Source of the DNA: Acidobacteriaceae bacterium
Lineage (GTDB): Bacteria > Acidobacteriota > Terriglobia > Bryobacterales > Bryobacteraceae
DNA length: 64,000 nucleotides
Direction: 5' to 3'
NCBI GenBank assembly: GCA_019240475.1
Contig: JAFAYI010000031.1
Span: 1-64,000 of the forward strand
Every line of letters starts with the position of its first letter. Position 1 is the first letter of the stretch. The position numbers were made by a program, and so were the translations under genes. The notes under the pieces were generated by a model. It saw only the letters and a list, made by a program, of their open reading frames with translations, ran no database searches and was not told the DNA's origin. Shown here one piece after another: positions 17,229 to 27,600 of this stretch.

Positions 17229-17864
17229 GTGACCCGGGCGCTCCTACTCGAACGAGTGTTACGACACTTCCGCTCCGCGCGCATGCGCCGGTTCGAGCGT
17301 ACGTTTCAAATTTCAACGCGGACACGCATTCTGGATGTGGGCGGTTCGCCTCTGATATGGCGTTACGCTTCTGTGCAACCGAAGCTGACGATTCTGAATC
17401 TGCCGACGGCGCTCGGGTCCAATCCCGAACCGTTTTGGCTTGTGGCCGGAGATGGCTGCCGCCTTCCCTTCGCAGATCAAGCGTTCGATATCGTTTTCAG
17501 CAACTCTGTCATCGAGCACGTCGGCTCCGACCGGCAGGCGGAATTCGCTCGCGAGATTGCGCGCGTGGGCCGGCGATATTGGGTACAGACGCCGAACCGA
17601 AGTTCTCCTATCGAAGCGCATGTGATGCTGCCGCTGATTCACTATCTGCCTAAGCCGCTGCAACAGGCGATCGCGCGGCGATTTACAGTCTGGGAGCTGC
17701 TTGTCCGGCCCACGGAAGCGGAGCGGCGTTTCTACATCGAACATTTCTTGAATGACTTGCGCTTGCTCAGCGCGCGCGATCTTCAGGCGTTGTTCCCGGA
17801 TGCTCGGATCATCTATGAGCGCGTGGCGGGATTTCCGAAGTCGCTGGTAGCCGTGCGGGGCTGA
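17229..17864 (+). CDS. Class I SAM-dependent methyltransferase
   Basis: The 211-residue protein has the Rossmann methyltransferase signature: ILDVGGSP (motif I), an LPF region before FDIVFSNSVIEHV (motif IV, about 89-101), and the C-terminal strand region ending SLVAVRG. It resembles the Methyltransf_11 group acting on small molecules or sugars, but the substrate cannot be told. The start is GTG at 17229. A TATAGT box eight bases upstream could give an almost leaderless message. The gene stands between the subtilase and the SirB1-like gene on the same strand, with gaps of 92 and 66 bp. Confidence 0.82.
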   Translation: MTRALLLERVLRHFRSARMRRFERTFQISTRTRILDVGGSPLIWRYASVQPKLTILNLPTALGSNPEPFWLVAGDGCRLPFADQAFDIVFSNSVIEHVGSDRQAEFAREIARVGRRYWVQTPNRSSPIEAHVMLPLIHYLPKPLQQAIARRFTVWELLVRPTEAERRFYIEHFLNDLRLLSARDLQALFPDARIIYERVAGFPKSLVAVRG

Positions 17865-17930
17865 TGGTAGCCCCTGAGATGCGCGCGGATCTCAGCGTAA
17901 GGCAAACCGCGCAATGCTAAGCTAAACCGC

Positions 17931-18749
17931 GTGCAGCGCTTGCTCGATGCCCTACGGAACGAACGCTCGCCCGTGACGCTGGATGTAGCGGCTCTGGAAC
18001 TTGCCGAAATCGAATTTCCCGGCCTGGATCTTGAAGCTTCCTTTTTTCGACTCGATAGTCTGGCGGAGCAGATTGGGTCGCAAGTGACTTCCAACGCGAG
18101 CGGACTGGAGTTTCTGAAAGCGGCGAACGAGGTCCTGTTTGACGTGCTGCAGTTTCGGGGCAACGAACAAGACTATTACGATCCGCGCAACAGTTGCCTG
18201 AATTCGGTCCTGATGCGCCGGATGGGCATACCGATTACGCTGTCGGTGGTCTACATCGAAATCGCGCGGCGACTTGGCCGGCCGGTGTACGGCGTAGGAT
18301 TGCCGGGCCACTTCATCATTGGCTACGAAGACGCGGAGAGCCGCTACTGGGTGGACCCGTTTCATCGGGGCTCGATTCTGTCGTTTGCGGAGTGTTGCGC
18401 GCTGGCGCGGCAAAACGCAAGCGTCGATTTACGGGCGAATCCGGCGCTGCTTGCGCCGGTGAACAAGCGGCAGATACTAGTTCGCATGCTGAGTAATCTG
18501 AAGGCGATCTACCTGCGCGGCGAGGCGTTCGAGAAGGCGCGGCAAGTGCTCGATTTGTTGATTGCCGCCATGCCCGAGTATGCGGAAGAGTATCGGCATA
18601 GGGGCGTCGTTCATCTTCGGCAGTTGAATCATCGCGCGGCTGAAGAAGATCTGGAAACATATCTTCGTCTGGAGCCGAGCGCGCCGGAGCGGGAACAGGT
18701 GGAGAAGCAGTTGTTGCTGATTAAGCGTTGGCGGGCGGGCCTGAATTAG
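17931..18749 (+). CDS. SirB1-like transglutaminase-fold protein with TPR tail
   Basis: The 272-residue protein matches the SirB1/YchA family. The central domain (about 60-165) carries NSCLN (Cys89), PGHFIIG (His127) and WVDPF (Asp142), positions that would form a transglutaminase/cysteine-protease-like triad. The C-terminal part (about 185-270) is two or three TPR-like helical repeats. The biochemical role of the family is not established. GTG at 17931 is the start; no Shine-Dalgarno is visible. It ends 4 bp inside the convergent UdgX gene. Confidence 0.85.
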   Translation: MQRLLDALRNERSPVTLDVAALELAEIEFPGLDLEASFFRLDSLAEQIGSQVTSNASGLEFLKAANEVLFDVLQFRGNEQDYYDPRNSCLNSVLMRRMGIPITLSVVYIEIARRLGRPVYGVGLPGHFIIGYEDAESRYWVDPFHRGSILSFAECCALARQNASVDLRANPALLAPVNKRQILVRMLSNLKAIYLRGEAFEKARQVLDLLIAAMPEYAEEYRHRGVVHLRQLNHRAAEEDLETYLRLEPSAPEREQVEKQLLLIKRWRAGLN

Positions 18750-19384
18750 CCGCGAGCGGCCAATTCATCGACTCGCGCCGCGATGGCGCGCAGGTCGCGG
18801 ACAAATAGCTCGTACTCTTCGTCATAGCGATCGGGCGCGCGGAGGATGGCGGAAGGGTGCACGGTTGCGACGAGTTGCTTCGCCCAGGGATGCGGGAAGA
18901 ATTTTCCGCGCTGAGCGGTGATACGGAAATCGCGACCCATCAAGGACTGTGCCGCCGTGGCTCCGAGGCACACTACCAGCTCGGGCTCGATCGAGGCGAG
19001 CTCGGCTTGGAGCCAGGGGCGGCAGGCCGATATCTCGATGCCTCCCGGTTTGGCGTGAATGCGGCGCTTGCCGCGCTCTACGAATTTAAAATGCTTGACG
19101 GCGTTGGTGACGTAGATCTTTTCGCGGTCGAGTCCGGCCTCATGCATGGCCTTGCCTAAGAGCTTGCCGGAGGGGCCGACGAAGGGATGCCCCTGGCGAT
19201 CTTCCTCGTCACCCGGCTGCTCGCCCACCATGATTACTTTAGAATCCGGGGGGCCTTCGCCGAAGACGACTTGAGTAGCGTGCGCGAACAGATCGCAGCC
19301 CTGGCAGGCTTGAGCGGCATCGCGCAAGGCTCCCAAATTCTTAGTAACGGGCACCCAGGGGAGCGCGGATGTCTTGACAGCCAT
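18746..19384 (-). CDS. UdgX-type uracil-DNA glycosylase
   Basis: This 212-residue family 4-like uracil-DNA glycosylase shows GEQPGDEEDRQGHPFVGP (motif 1 region) and the 4Fe-4S cysteines (Cys27, Cys30 and two later ones in SACRPW and VVCLG). It also has the insertion KRRIH with His110 and HPSAILR near the C-terminus. The KRRIH loop is the hallmark of UdgX. In M. smegmatis the equivalent histidine bonds covalently to the abasic sugar, so the protein stays on the DNA. The ATG at 19384 matches known family starts. A GTG at 19393 would overlap the aldo/keto reductase stop by 4 bp (GTGA) and add three residues. Co-transcription with that gene is likely. Confidence 0.9.
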   Translation of the reverse strand: MAVKTSALPWVPVTKNLGALRDAAQACQGCDLFAHATQVVFGEGPPDSKVIMVGEQPGDEEDRQGHPFVGPSGKLLGKAMHEAGLDREKIYVTNAVKHFKFVERGKRRIHAKPGGIEISACRPWLQAELASIEPELVVCLGATAAQSLMGRDFRITAQRGKFFPHPWAKQLVATVHPSAILRAPDRYDEEYELFVRDLRAIAARVDELAARG

Positions 19385-19389
19385 GCCGA

Positions 19390-20364
19390 TCACGCCGTTG
19401 CTTCGGCCGATTCTCCGGTTGCGCTCGCCTGGTTCAAGCGTTCAATGGAAGCGGCGTCGAGTTGAAGTTCGGCCGCCTGCATCAGATCGCGCAGTTGTTC
19501 CACGGTTGTGGCGCTGGCAATGGGCGCGGCGATGGTGGGTTGCGCCGCAAGCCACGCAAGAGCGACTTGAGCAGGCTTCGTATCGTACTGCTTCGCCACT
19601 TGATCCAGAGCTTCGAGTATCTGCAAGCCGCGCCGGTTTAGATAATTTTTCACTTTCTGCCCGCGCGCCTTACTCGCCAGATCGGTTTCCGATCGGTACT
19701 TGCCGGTCAGAAAACCCGAGGCGAGCGAATAATACGGAATGACGGAGAGCTCCGCTTGCCGGCAAAGCGGCTGGAGCTTCATCTCGAAGCCGGCGCGCTC
19801 ATATAGGTTGTATTCAGGCGGCAGCGTCTCGTAGCGAGGCCAGCCGTTTCGGCCGCTTATTTTGAGCGCCTCATCGAGCCGTTCGGCGCTGTAGTTGGAC
19901 GCCCCGATTGCGACAACCTTGCCTTCTTGAATCAATTCCGCGAAGGCGCCGAGGGTTTCTTCGAGAGGCGTGCCGGGGTCGTCCTGATGCGCTTGATATA
20001 AGTCGATGTAATCGGTCTGCAAGCGTTTGAGGGAATCCTCGGCGGCGCGCCTTATATAGGTGCGCGATAATCCCTTTTTGCCGGCGCCCATGTCCATGCC
20101 AACCTTTGTGGCGACGAGAACGCGCGAGCGCTGACCACTCCGCTTCAACCATTTGCCGATGATGGTTTCGGATTCGCCGCCGTGATTGCCGGGCGCCCAG
20201 GCCGAATAGACATCCGCGGTATCGATCAAGTTGAATCCGCCATCGACGAACGCATCGAGCACCGCGAACGACGCGGTTTGATCCGCGGTCCATCCAAAGA
20301 CATTGCCGCCCAAGGCCAGAGGTGGAGTTTCCAATCCGGAGTTGCCAAGTCTACGCCTGTTCAT
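19390..20364 (-). CDS. Aldo/keto reductase
   Basis: A cytoplasmic NADPH-dependent oxidoreductase of 324 residues with a (beta/alpha)8 barrel. Asp and Tyr of the catalytic tetrad lie in DTADVYSAW (about 48-56), Lys in ATKVGMD, and His in YQAHQDDP. A C-terminal cofactor-binding region follows (ASATTVEQL). It resembles the YajO/Tas-like group, including the MNRRRLGNSGLETPPLALGG type of start. The physiological substrate is unknown. The UdgX gene follows with overlapping or nearly overlapping coding sequence. The divergent M16 peptidase gene begins 92 bp upstream. Confidence 0.9.
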   Translation of the reverse strand: MNRRRLGNSGLETPPLALGGNVFGWTADQTASFAVLDAFVDGGFNLIDTADVYSAWAPGNHGGESETIIGKWLKRSGQRSRVLVATKVGMDMGAGKKGLSRTYIRRAAEDSLKRLQTDYIDLYQAHQDDPGTPLEETLGAFAELIQEGKVVAIGASNYSAERLDEALKISGRNGWPRYETLPPEYNLYERAGFEMKLQPLCRQAELSVIPYYSLASGFLTGKYRSETDLASKARGQKVKNYLNRRGLQILEALDQVAKQYDTKPAQVALAWLAAQPTIAAPIASATTVEQLRDLMQAAELQLDAASIERLNQASATGESAEATA

Positions 20365-20414
20365 TTGTTCCCTCCGACATTAGATGACGAATACCGCGAT
20401 TTCTGTGCTCCCGA

Positions 20415-20423
20415 TGATACAAT
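20415..20423 (+). promoter_or_regulatory. Putative extended -10 promoter of the M16 peptidase pair
   Basis: TG-A-TACAAT (20415-20423) is an extended -10 element lying 33 bp before the ATG at 20457, in the short divergent gap. No clear -35 hexamer is visible. Confidence 0.3.
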
Positions 20424-20456
20424 CGGACCCGAATTAGTCCCAGTATTCAATCCGAC

Positions 20457-21896
20457 ATGCGCAGCAAAAACCGAGGGGAGGGCGTTCGCGGGCGCCGCTT
20501 TGTTTTGTGGACTCTTCTGACGGCGGCAATTGCCGGCGGCTTGGGGCTGTGGGCCCAGACTGGAAGGCCGGACGAGTTTAAGATTCCGGTGGAATACTTC
20601 ACGCTTCCAAATGGTCTGCGCGTGGTCCTTTCATCGGATCACACGGAGCCCACGGTCGTAGTCGCGGTCTATTACAGAATCGGCTTCCGCATCGAACCGA
20701 AGGACCGAACAGGGTTTGCGCACCTGTTTGAACACATGATGTTCCAGGGTTCGCAAAATTTGGGCAAGATGCAGTTTGTCCGATTGGTCCAACAGAATGG
20801 CGGGGTTCTGAACGGCAGCACGCGTTTCGACTTCACCAATTACTTCGAACTGCTACCTTCGAACAAATTGGAGACAGCGCTTTGGGCGGAAGCGGACCGG
20901 ATGAAGGGATTGGCGATAACGGATGAGAATCTAAAAAACCAGCAGGGCGTGGTAGGGAACGAAGTTAAGGTGAATGTCCTGAACCAGCCCTATGGCGGGT
21001 TTCCGTGGTTGTGGATGCCTCAATATGCGAATACAAACTGGTATAACTCGCATAACTTCTACGGTGAACTGAAGGATATCGAGGCGGCGAAGCTTGAAGA
21101 GGTGCAGAAGTTCTTTAAGACTTACTATGCACCTAATAACGCAGCGCTAGCGATTGTGGGAGACTTCGAACCGGACGAGGCGAAACCGATCGTTCAAAAA
21201 TACTTTGGGTCAATCGCGAGAGCGGACGTGCCGCCGGTTCCGGACTTGACGGAGCCGCGGCAAGCAAAGGAGATTTCGGCTACCCGTAAGGACGATCTGG
21301 CCAATCGCCCGGCCCTTGCGTTCGCATATCACATGCCGCCACGGAATTCGGCCGAGTATTACGCCATGGGCTTGCTGGATCAGATGCTGATTGAGGGCGA
21401 CGATAGTTTGCTCTACCAAGAGCTGGTGAAAAACCACGGCTATACGGGAAATGTATTTGGCGGCATCAACGTGGACTTAGGAGATATGTTCGATTACAAC
21501 GGGCCGATGCTTTGGACCACTTACCTGATCCATGACGCAAGCGTGAAGCCGGATCAGATCCTGGCTTCAGTTGACCAGGTGATCGATACGCTCCAATCGC
21601 ATCCCGTGGATCGAAAATTTCTCGACAGGAACCTGGTAAAGATGCGGGCCCACATTTACGATTCGATGGGTCAGTTTGGGGGATTTGGAAGAGCGAACAT
21701 TCTGGCCTGCTTCGCGCTTTTCGACAACGACCCTTCGGAGATTAATGCTCTTCAAGAGAAGTTTCGAAGCGTTACGCCCGAGTTGATTCAGCAGACCGCG
21801 CGAGAGTATCTGCGAAAAACGAATCGAACTGTGTTGATCCTGGAGCCCGGCGCGGCCAAGGCGGCCGGCTCTGCATCGGCCGGAGGCGCGAAATGA
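20457..21896 (+). CDS. M16-family zinc peptidase (active subunit)
   Basis: The 479-residue protein starts with a signal/anchor helix (about 13-33). It then shows an M16A/B N-terminal domain (FTLPNGLRVVL) with the inverted zinc motif HLFEH (His89, Glu92, His93), followed by FQGS. The C-terminal M16 domain (about 205-385) follows. Periplasmic M16 proteases of this kind degrade peptides or quality-control substrates in a hollow made by two similar halves. Here the second half is probably supplied by the next gene, which begins in a 4-bp ATGA overlap and lacks the zinc motif. Specificity is unknown. Confidence 0.92.
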   Translation: MRSKNRGEGVRGRRFVLWTLLTAAIAGGLGLWAQTGRPDEFKIPVEYFTLPNGLRVVLSSDHTEPTVVVAVYYRIGFRIEPKDRTGFAHLFEHMMFQGSQNLGKMQFVRLVQQNGGVLNGSTRFDFTNYFELLPSNKLETALWAEADRMKGLAITDENLKNQQGVVGNEVKVNVLNQPYGGFPWLWMPQYANTNWYNSHNFYGELKDIEAAKLEEVQKFFKTYYAPNNAALAIVGDFEPDEAKPIVQKYFGSIARADVPPVPDLTEPRQAKEISATRKDDLANRPALAFAYHMPPRNSAEYYAMGLLDQMLIEGDDSLLYQELVKNHGYTGNVFGGINVDLGDMFDYNGPMLWTTYLIHDASVKPDQILASVDQVIDTLQSHPVDRKFLDRNLVKMRAHIYDSMGQFGGFGRANILACFALFDNDPSEINALQEKFRSVTPELIQQTAREYLRKTNRTVLILEPGAAKAAGSASAGGAK

Positions 21897-23269
21897 CGAC
21901 GCGTTCGATCCTCCTTGGACTTGCGATGTGCGGGCTGGCGCTTGGCCAGCAGAAGGAGCAGCCTCCGGAGGGCGGACCTCCCAGGCCTTTCCACTTGGCG
22001 CAGACCCAGGACTTCACGCTCGCAAACGGCATGAAGGCGACGATCGTGGCCTATGGAATGATGCCGCGCGTGGCAATCCGTGCATTTGTGCAGGCGGGCG
22101 GAGTCGATGAAAAAGAGAACGAAGTATGGTTGTCGCGCCTGACAGGCCTGCTGATGAAAGAAGGCACCAAGAGTCGTTCCGGCGAACAGCTTGCGCAAGA
22201 AGCGGCGGATGCGGGAGGCCAAATCGAAATCGCGCCGGGCGTCGAGTTTACGAGTATCGGCGGGGTGGCTCTTTCGGATCATGCGGCCCAATTCATCTCG
22301 CTGGTGGCCGATGTATTGTTGAATCCGTCTTTACCGGCGTCTCAAGTGGCGCGATTGAAGACGGACCTCGCGCGAGAACTTGCTGTTGCCAAGACTCAGC
22401 CGGGTGAGCTCGCTCAGGAAAAATTTTTACAGACGCTCTATCCCGGGAGTCCTTACGGCCGACTGTTTCCGAAAGAAGCCGAGTTGCAAGCCTACACGCT
22501 CGAAAACGTTCGGGCCTTTTATCAGGCTAATTTCAGCCCCGAACGCACCCATCTTTATATTGCAGGCAGGCTGGATCCGGGGCTTCGAGAGACCATCGAA
22601 GCCGCCTTCGCGCGGTGGCCCAAAGGCGGGGCGCCCGTCTCCGTTTCCGTGAACCCTGTAAAGGCGCGGTCTTTTTCGATGATCGATCGTCCAGGAGCGG
22701 CGCAATCCACGCTCTACATTGGTTTGCCCATTGCAGACCCCACGAGTCCAGACTACATTCCGCTCGATGTGATGAATACGCTGCTTGGCGGATCGTTCGC
22801 TTCTCGGATTACTTCGAACATTCGCGAGCAGAAGGGTTACACCTATTCGCCGACGAGCCAGATTGGAACGCGCATCCATGAAGCATATTGGGTTGAGATG
22901 GCGGATGTGACGACCGCGGTGACCGGGCCGTCGATGAAGGAGATATTTTCCGAGGTTGAGCGGTTACGAAAGGAACCGCCTTCCCCATCCGAGTTGAAGG
23001 GGTTTCAGACGTATCTAGCGGGACTGTTCGTGCTGCGCAACACGCTGAGTCCGGACGCGGTCATCGGGCAGCTTCATTTCGTCGATTCGCAGGGATTGAA
23101 CCGCTCTTTTCTCACCGATTATGTGCGTAAAGTGATCGCCGTCAAGCCGCAGGATGTGCAAGGCATGGCGGAGAAATACCTCGCCCCCGACAAGATGTCG
23201 ATCGTGGTGGTCGGCGACAAGTCCAAAATAGAGGACCAGGTCAAACCGTTTCAAGCGCCGACGCAATAG
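21893..23269 (+). CDS. M16-family protein lacking the zinc motif (inactive partner)
   Basis: The 458-residue homologue of the preceding protein has a signal peptide (about 1-18) and both M16 domains. At the place of HxxEH it reads WLSRLTGLLMKEGT, so the zinc ligands and catalytic glutamate are absent. The C-terminal domain keeps the R/Y substrate-contact region (GSFASRITSNIREQKGYTY). Paired active and inactive M16 proteins form heterodimers in several bacteria, and the ATGA overlap with the upstream gene fits that. The role would be to complete the substrate chamber. Confidence 0.9.
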   Translation: MTTRSILLGLAMCGLALGQQKEQPPEGGPPRPFHLAQTQDFTLANGMKATIVAYGMMPRVAIRAFVQAGGVDEKENEVWLSRLTGLLMKEGTKSRSGEQLAQEAADAGGQIEIAPGVEFTSIGGVALSDHAAQFISLVADVLLNPSLPASQVARLKTDLARELAVAKTQPGELAQEKFLQTLYPGSPYGRLFPKEAELQAYTLENVRAFYQANFSPERTHLYIAGRLDPGLRETIEAAFARWPKGGAPVSVSVNPVKARSFSMIDRPGAAQSTLYIGLPIADPTSPDYIPLDVMNTLLGGSFASRITSNIREQKGYTYSPTSQIGTRIHEAYWVEMADVTTAVTGPSMKEIFSEVERLRKEPPSPSELKGFQTYLAGLFVLRNTLSPDAVIGQLHFVDSQGLNRSFLTDYVRKVIAVKPQDVQGMAEKYLAPDKMSIVVVGDKSKIEDQVKPFQAPTQ

Positions 23270-23389
23270 CCGGCGCCATTTACCTGCGGCTTTGCGGGCT
23301 CGGGGTGCATCTAGCCATTAAGCGCCGCCGCGCTCAACCGCGTGCTTCATTCTCGTTTGGGTGGCGGTGGACTCGAGTGTCGATTGCAC

Positions 23390-24610
23390 ATGCAAAAAGA
23401 AGCCCGCTACTGGACTCTTATCGCTATTTCCATATGCGCCGCGTTTCTCACCGCGTGCGCGGCGAAGCCGAATCCCGCGCAGAGCGCGCCACCTCCTCCT
23501 GATGTCGAAGTCACTGCGGTCAAACAAGAGAATGTGCCGGTGTACGGCGATTGGGTGGCAACCCTTGAAGGATTTGTCAACGCCAACATTCAGCCGCAAG
23601 TGACGGGTTATCTGCTGAAGCAGGATTACCGCGAAGGATCGTTCGTGCACAAAGGGCAGGTGCTGTTTGAGATCGACCCGCGGCCGTTTCAGGCTGTTCT
23701 CGACCAGGCGTTAGGTCAGCTTGCCAGCGCCAAAGGGCAGCTTGCGCAGGCGCAGGCGCAATTGGGGCTCGCGCAGATCAATGTTAAGCGCGACACGCCA
23801 TTGGCTCAGGCGCATGCGATTGCGCAGAGCCAGCTCGATAACGACATTCAGACCCAGAAACAGAACGAAGCTTTGATCGAGACAAACCAGGCTGGGATTA
23901 AAGGCGCCGCAGCCGCGGTGGAGCAGGCGCAGTTGAACCTCGGATTCACCAAAGTACGGTCGCTGATCGATGGGATCGCAGGCATTACAACGACGCAGAT
24001 CGGAAATCTAGTGACGCCCAGCACGGTGCTGACGGCGATCTCGCAAGTGAATCCCATTAAGGCGTACTTCTCAATTAGCGAGCAAGAATATCTGGCGCTC
24101 GCGGGGAAGATTCCGGCCGGGGGTGGAGGGGATCTGTTGCGCTCGAACGCGGCAGTTCCGCTGGAACTAACGCTCGCCAACAACAAAGTGTACGGGCAAA
24201 AGGGCCGGGTTCTTTTCGCCGACCGCCAGGTGAACACTCAGACGGGCAGTATTCAGATTGTTGGCGCATTCGCGAATCCGGGCAACATTTTGCGGCCCGG
24301 CCAGTTCGGACGGATTCGCGCCGTGACGGCAACGCATGAAAATGCCCTGCTGGTTCCCCAGCGCGCGGTTAGTGAACTACAGGGAAGATACCAAGTGGCG
24401 GTTGTAGGCCGGGACAACAAAGTTGGCATCCGCAGTGTTCAAACCGGGCCGCGAGTCGGCGAGCTATGGGTCATAAACAGTGGACTGCAACCAGGCGATC
24501 GCGTGGTTTCCGAAGGAACCTCGAAGGTGCGAGAAGGCGCGGTAGTGAATCCGAAGCCCGACAATTCGATTACGGTATCGCCATATAAGAACCAGGGCGA
24601 GGCTCAGTAG
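23390..24610 (+). CDS. RND efflux periplasmic adaptor lipoprotein
   Basis: This 406-residue membrane-fusion protein of the AcrA/MexA type links pump and channel in the periplasm. The N-terminus ends in a lipobox (FLTAC, Cys near residue 22), so it is lipid-anchored. The lipoyl/barrel-sandwich half-motifs (VTGYLLKQDYREGSFVHKGQ and LNLGFTKVRSLIDG), a helical hairpin rich in Ala/Gln (about 85-150), and beta-barrel and membrane-proximal domains follow. The ATG at 23390 gives the canonical signal peptide; an upstream in-frame start at 23342 would add 16 residues that do not fit. It is first in a three-gene operon with pump and channel. Confidence 0.92.
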   Translation: MQKEARYWTLIAISICAAFLTACAAKPNPAQSAPPPPDVEVTAVKQENVPVYGDWVATLEGFVNANIQPQVTGYLLKQDYREGSFVHKGQVLFEIDPRPFQAVLDQALGQLASAKGQLAQAQAQLGLAQINVKRDTPLAQAHAIAQSQLDNDIQTQKQNEALIETNQAGIKGAAAAVEQAQLNLGFTKVRSLIDGIAGITTTQIGNLVTPSTVLTAISQVNPIKAYFSISEQEYLALAGKIPAGGGGDLLRSNAAVPLELTLANNKVYGQKGRVLFADRQVNTQTGSIQIVGAFANPGNILRPGQFGRIRAVTATHENALLVPQRAVSELQGRYQVAVVGRDNKVGIRSVQTGPRVGELWVINSGLQPGDRVVSEGTSKVREGAVVNPKPDNSITVSPYKNQGEAQ

Positions 24611-24612
24611 CG

Positions 24613-27600
24613 ATGCCGAAATTCTTCATCAATCGCCCGATTGTGGCGATGGTGATCGCGATTCTGATGGTTCTGGTGGGTGGGATTTCGGCGCTCCGCC
24701 TGCCCGTGGCGCAGTTTCCGAGCATCGTTCCGCCCGAGATTCTTGTCACCGGGATCTATCCAGGCGCCGATGCGCAGACCCTGGAGCAATCCGTCGCGAC
24801 GCCGCTAGAAGAGCAGATCAGCGGCGTGGACAACATGAATTACATGTACTCGATCAACGCCAATAACGGGCAGTCGCAGATTACAGTCGATTTCGACGTC
24901 GCGACAGATCCGAATATCGATCAGGTGTTGACGCAGCTTCGCACGGCGCAGGCGCAATCGCAACTTCCGGCGCAGGTCAACACGGCGGGGCTGCAGGTGC
25001 AGAAGTCCCTAACTTCGCCGCTGATGCTGATTGCGCTGTATTCGCCGCGCTCTTCTTACGACGCGATTTTCTTGGCCAATTACGGATATATCAACTTAGT
25101 CGATCAATTGACTCGCGTGACCGGCGTCGCCCGCGTGCAGGTTTTTGGCGCCGGCCAATATGCGATGCGTTGCTGGATCAATCCCGACCGGCTCGCGAAG
25201 TTGAATGTCACAGTTCCGCAAATTGTGTCGGCCATAAACGCGCAAAACACGGTAAATCCGGCGGGCCAGATCGGGGCCGAACCTGTTCCGAACGGCCAGC
25301 AGTTCACATATACAGTGCGGGCGCAGGGGCGATTGACATCGCCGGAGCAATTCGGCGACATTGTGCTGCGCGTGAATCCCGACGGCTCCAATCTGCGACT
25401 CAAGGATGTAGCGCGGCTGGAACTCGGGTCTCAAACGTATAATCTGACGGCGCGCTACAACGGCGTGCCTTCGGCGATACTTGCGGTCTATCAACTGCCC
25501 GGGACGAATGCCGTGGACGCGGCGAATAACGTGCGGAAGGCGATGGCGCAACTGGCGCAGCGATTCCCGCAGGATCTCGCTTATCAGGTGAGCCTTGACA
25601 CGACGAAAGCGGTCACGGCCGGAATGCAGGAGATTATTTACACGCTCCTAGAGGCACTCGGCCTCGTAATTCTGGTCGTCTATATTTTCCTGCAGGGCTG
25701 GCGCGCGACAATCATTCCGCTTGCCGCCGTGCCGGTTTCACTCATCGGAACCTTTGTCGTGTTTCCGATGCTGGGCTACTCCATCAATACGCTGTCGCTA
25801 TTCGGGCTGGTGCTGGCTATCGGGCTTGTGGTGGATGACGCAATTGTGGTGGTAGAAGCGGTCGAGCGCCATATCGACGAAGGAATGACGCCGCGGGAGG
25901 CATCGTTGAAGGCCATGGAGGAAGTTTCGGGCCCGGTGATCGCGACCGCGTTAATTCTTACGGCGGTCTTCGTGCCGACGGTTTTCATTCCCGGAATCAC
26001 CGGACGCTTGTACCAGCAGTTCGCAGTTACGATTGCGATTTCGGTCATCTTCTCGGCGTTCAACGCGCTCTCGCTGAGCCCGGCATTAGCGGCGCTCCTG
26101 TTGCGGCCCCGGAAGGAGTCGCACGGACCGCTGGCGCGCTTCTTCGGTTGGTTCAATCGAACTTTCGAGCGCGTGACGGAAGGCTACGTTCATACTTCCG
26201 GACGGCTGATCCGCAAGGCCGGGTTCAGTCTATTGTTTCTCGCCGCAGTGGCCTGCATTGCATTTCTGGTGGGGAAGCGGCTGCCCGTTTCGTTTCTGCC
26301 AGAAGAGGATCAAGGTTACGTCTTCGTCGCGCTACAACTGCCGAACGCGGCCTCTCTGCAGCGCACCTCCGCAGCTGCTAAGAAAGTAGAAGACATCATC
26401 ATGCATACGCCCGGAGTGCAGGGCTGCACTTCGGTTGTAGGTTTCAGCCTACTGAGTTTCGTGCAGGCAACTTATAGCGCATTCTTCTTTGTTACTGAAA
26501 AACCGTGGGATGCGCGAACCAGCCCGCAGGAGCATTACACCGCAATTCGCACGCACATCTCACAAGAGATTTCGAAGATTCCGGATGGCATCGGGTTTTC
26601 GTTTGCTCCACCTTCGATTCCTGGCGTGGGCACCTCGGGCGGCGTAACTTTCGTACTGGAAGACCGCTCCGGCGGCACGCTGCAATTTTTGACGGACAAC
26701 CTCGGTAAATTTCTCGCGGCGGCGCAGAAACGGAAAGAACTGGCGGGCATTGCGACGAGCTACCTGCCGAGCGTGCCGCAGGAATACGTCAATGTGGACC
26801 GATTGAAGGTGGAGCGTCAGGGCGTCAACATCGCCGACGTTTACGAAACTTTGCAAACGTTCATGGGCGGATACCTGGTGAATTACTTTAACCAGTTCGG
26901 GCGCCAATGGCAGGTCTATGTGGAAGCCGAAGGGAACTATCGCACGCGGGCAACGAATCTGAGCCAGTTCTACATCACCAACAACCAGAATCAGATGGTT
27001 CCGCTGAACGCAGTGACCGACATTCATCCGATTGAAGGCCCCGAGTTCACGATGCGCTACAACGAGTATCATTCCGCCGAGATCTTCGCCTCGGCAGCTC
27101 CCGGCTACAGTTCCGGACAGGCCATGCAAGCGTTGCAGGAGGTATTCGCGCAGACCATGCCGCGCGAGATGGGCTACGACTACATGGGCATGTCTTATCA
27201 GGAGCAGAAAGCCGCGGCGGGCTTGCCGGCGAGCGTGATTTTCGGACTCTCGCTCGTTTTCGTGTTTCTGATTCTGGCGGCGCAATATGAGAGCTGGTCT
27301 TTGCCGTTCAGCGTATTGCTCGGGACGCCGATTGCGGTATTCGGAGCGTACATGTTCCTGTGGCTGCGGCGTTTCGATAACGATGTGTATGCGCAGATCG
27401 GCCTGATCATGCTGATCGGCCTGGCAGCCAAGAATGCCATTCTAATTGTTGAATTCGCAAAGCGCGAGTACGAAGAGCGAGGCAAGAGTATCGAAGAAGC
27501 CGCGCTAACAGGGGCGCGCATCCGACTTCGCCCCATATTGATGACCGCTTTCGCGTTTATCCTCGGCTGCGTGCCGTTATGGAGAGCGCAGGGATCGGGC

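Noticed and set aside
24075..24332. Antisense frames inside the efflux operon
   Set aside because: They are antisense shadows of high-G+C codon structure in well-recognised genes.
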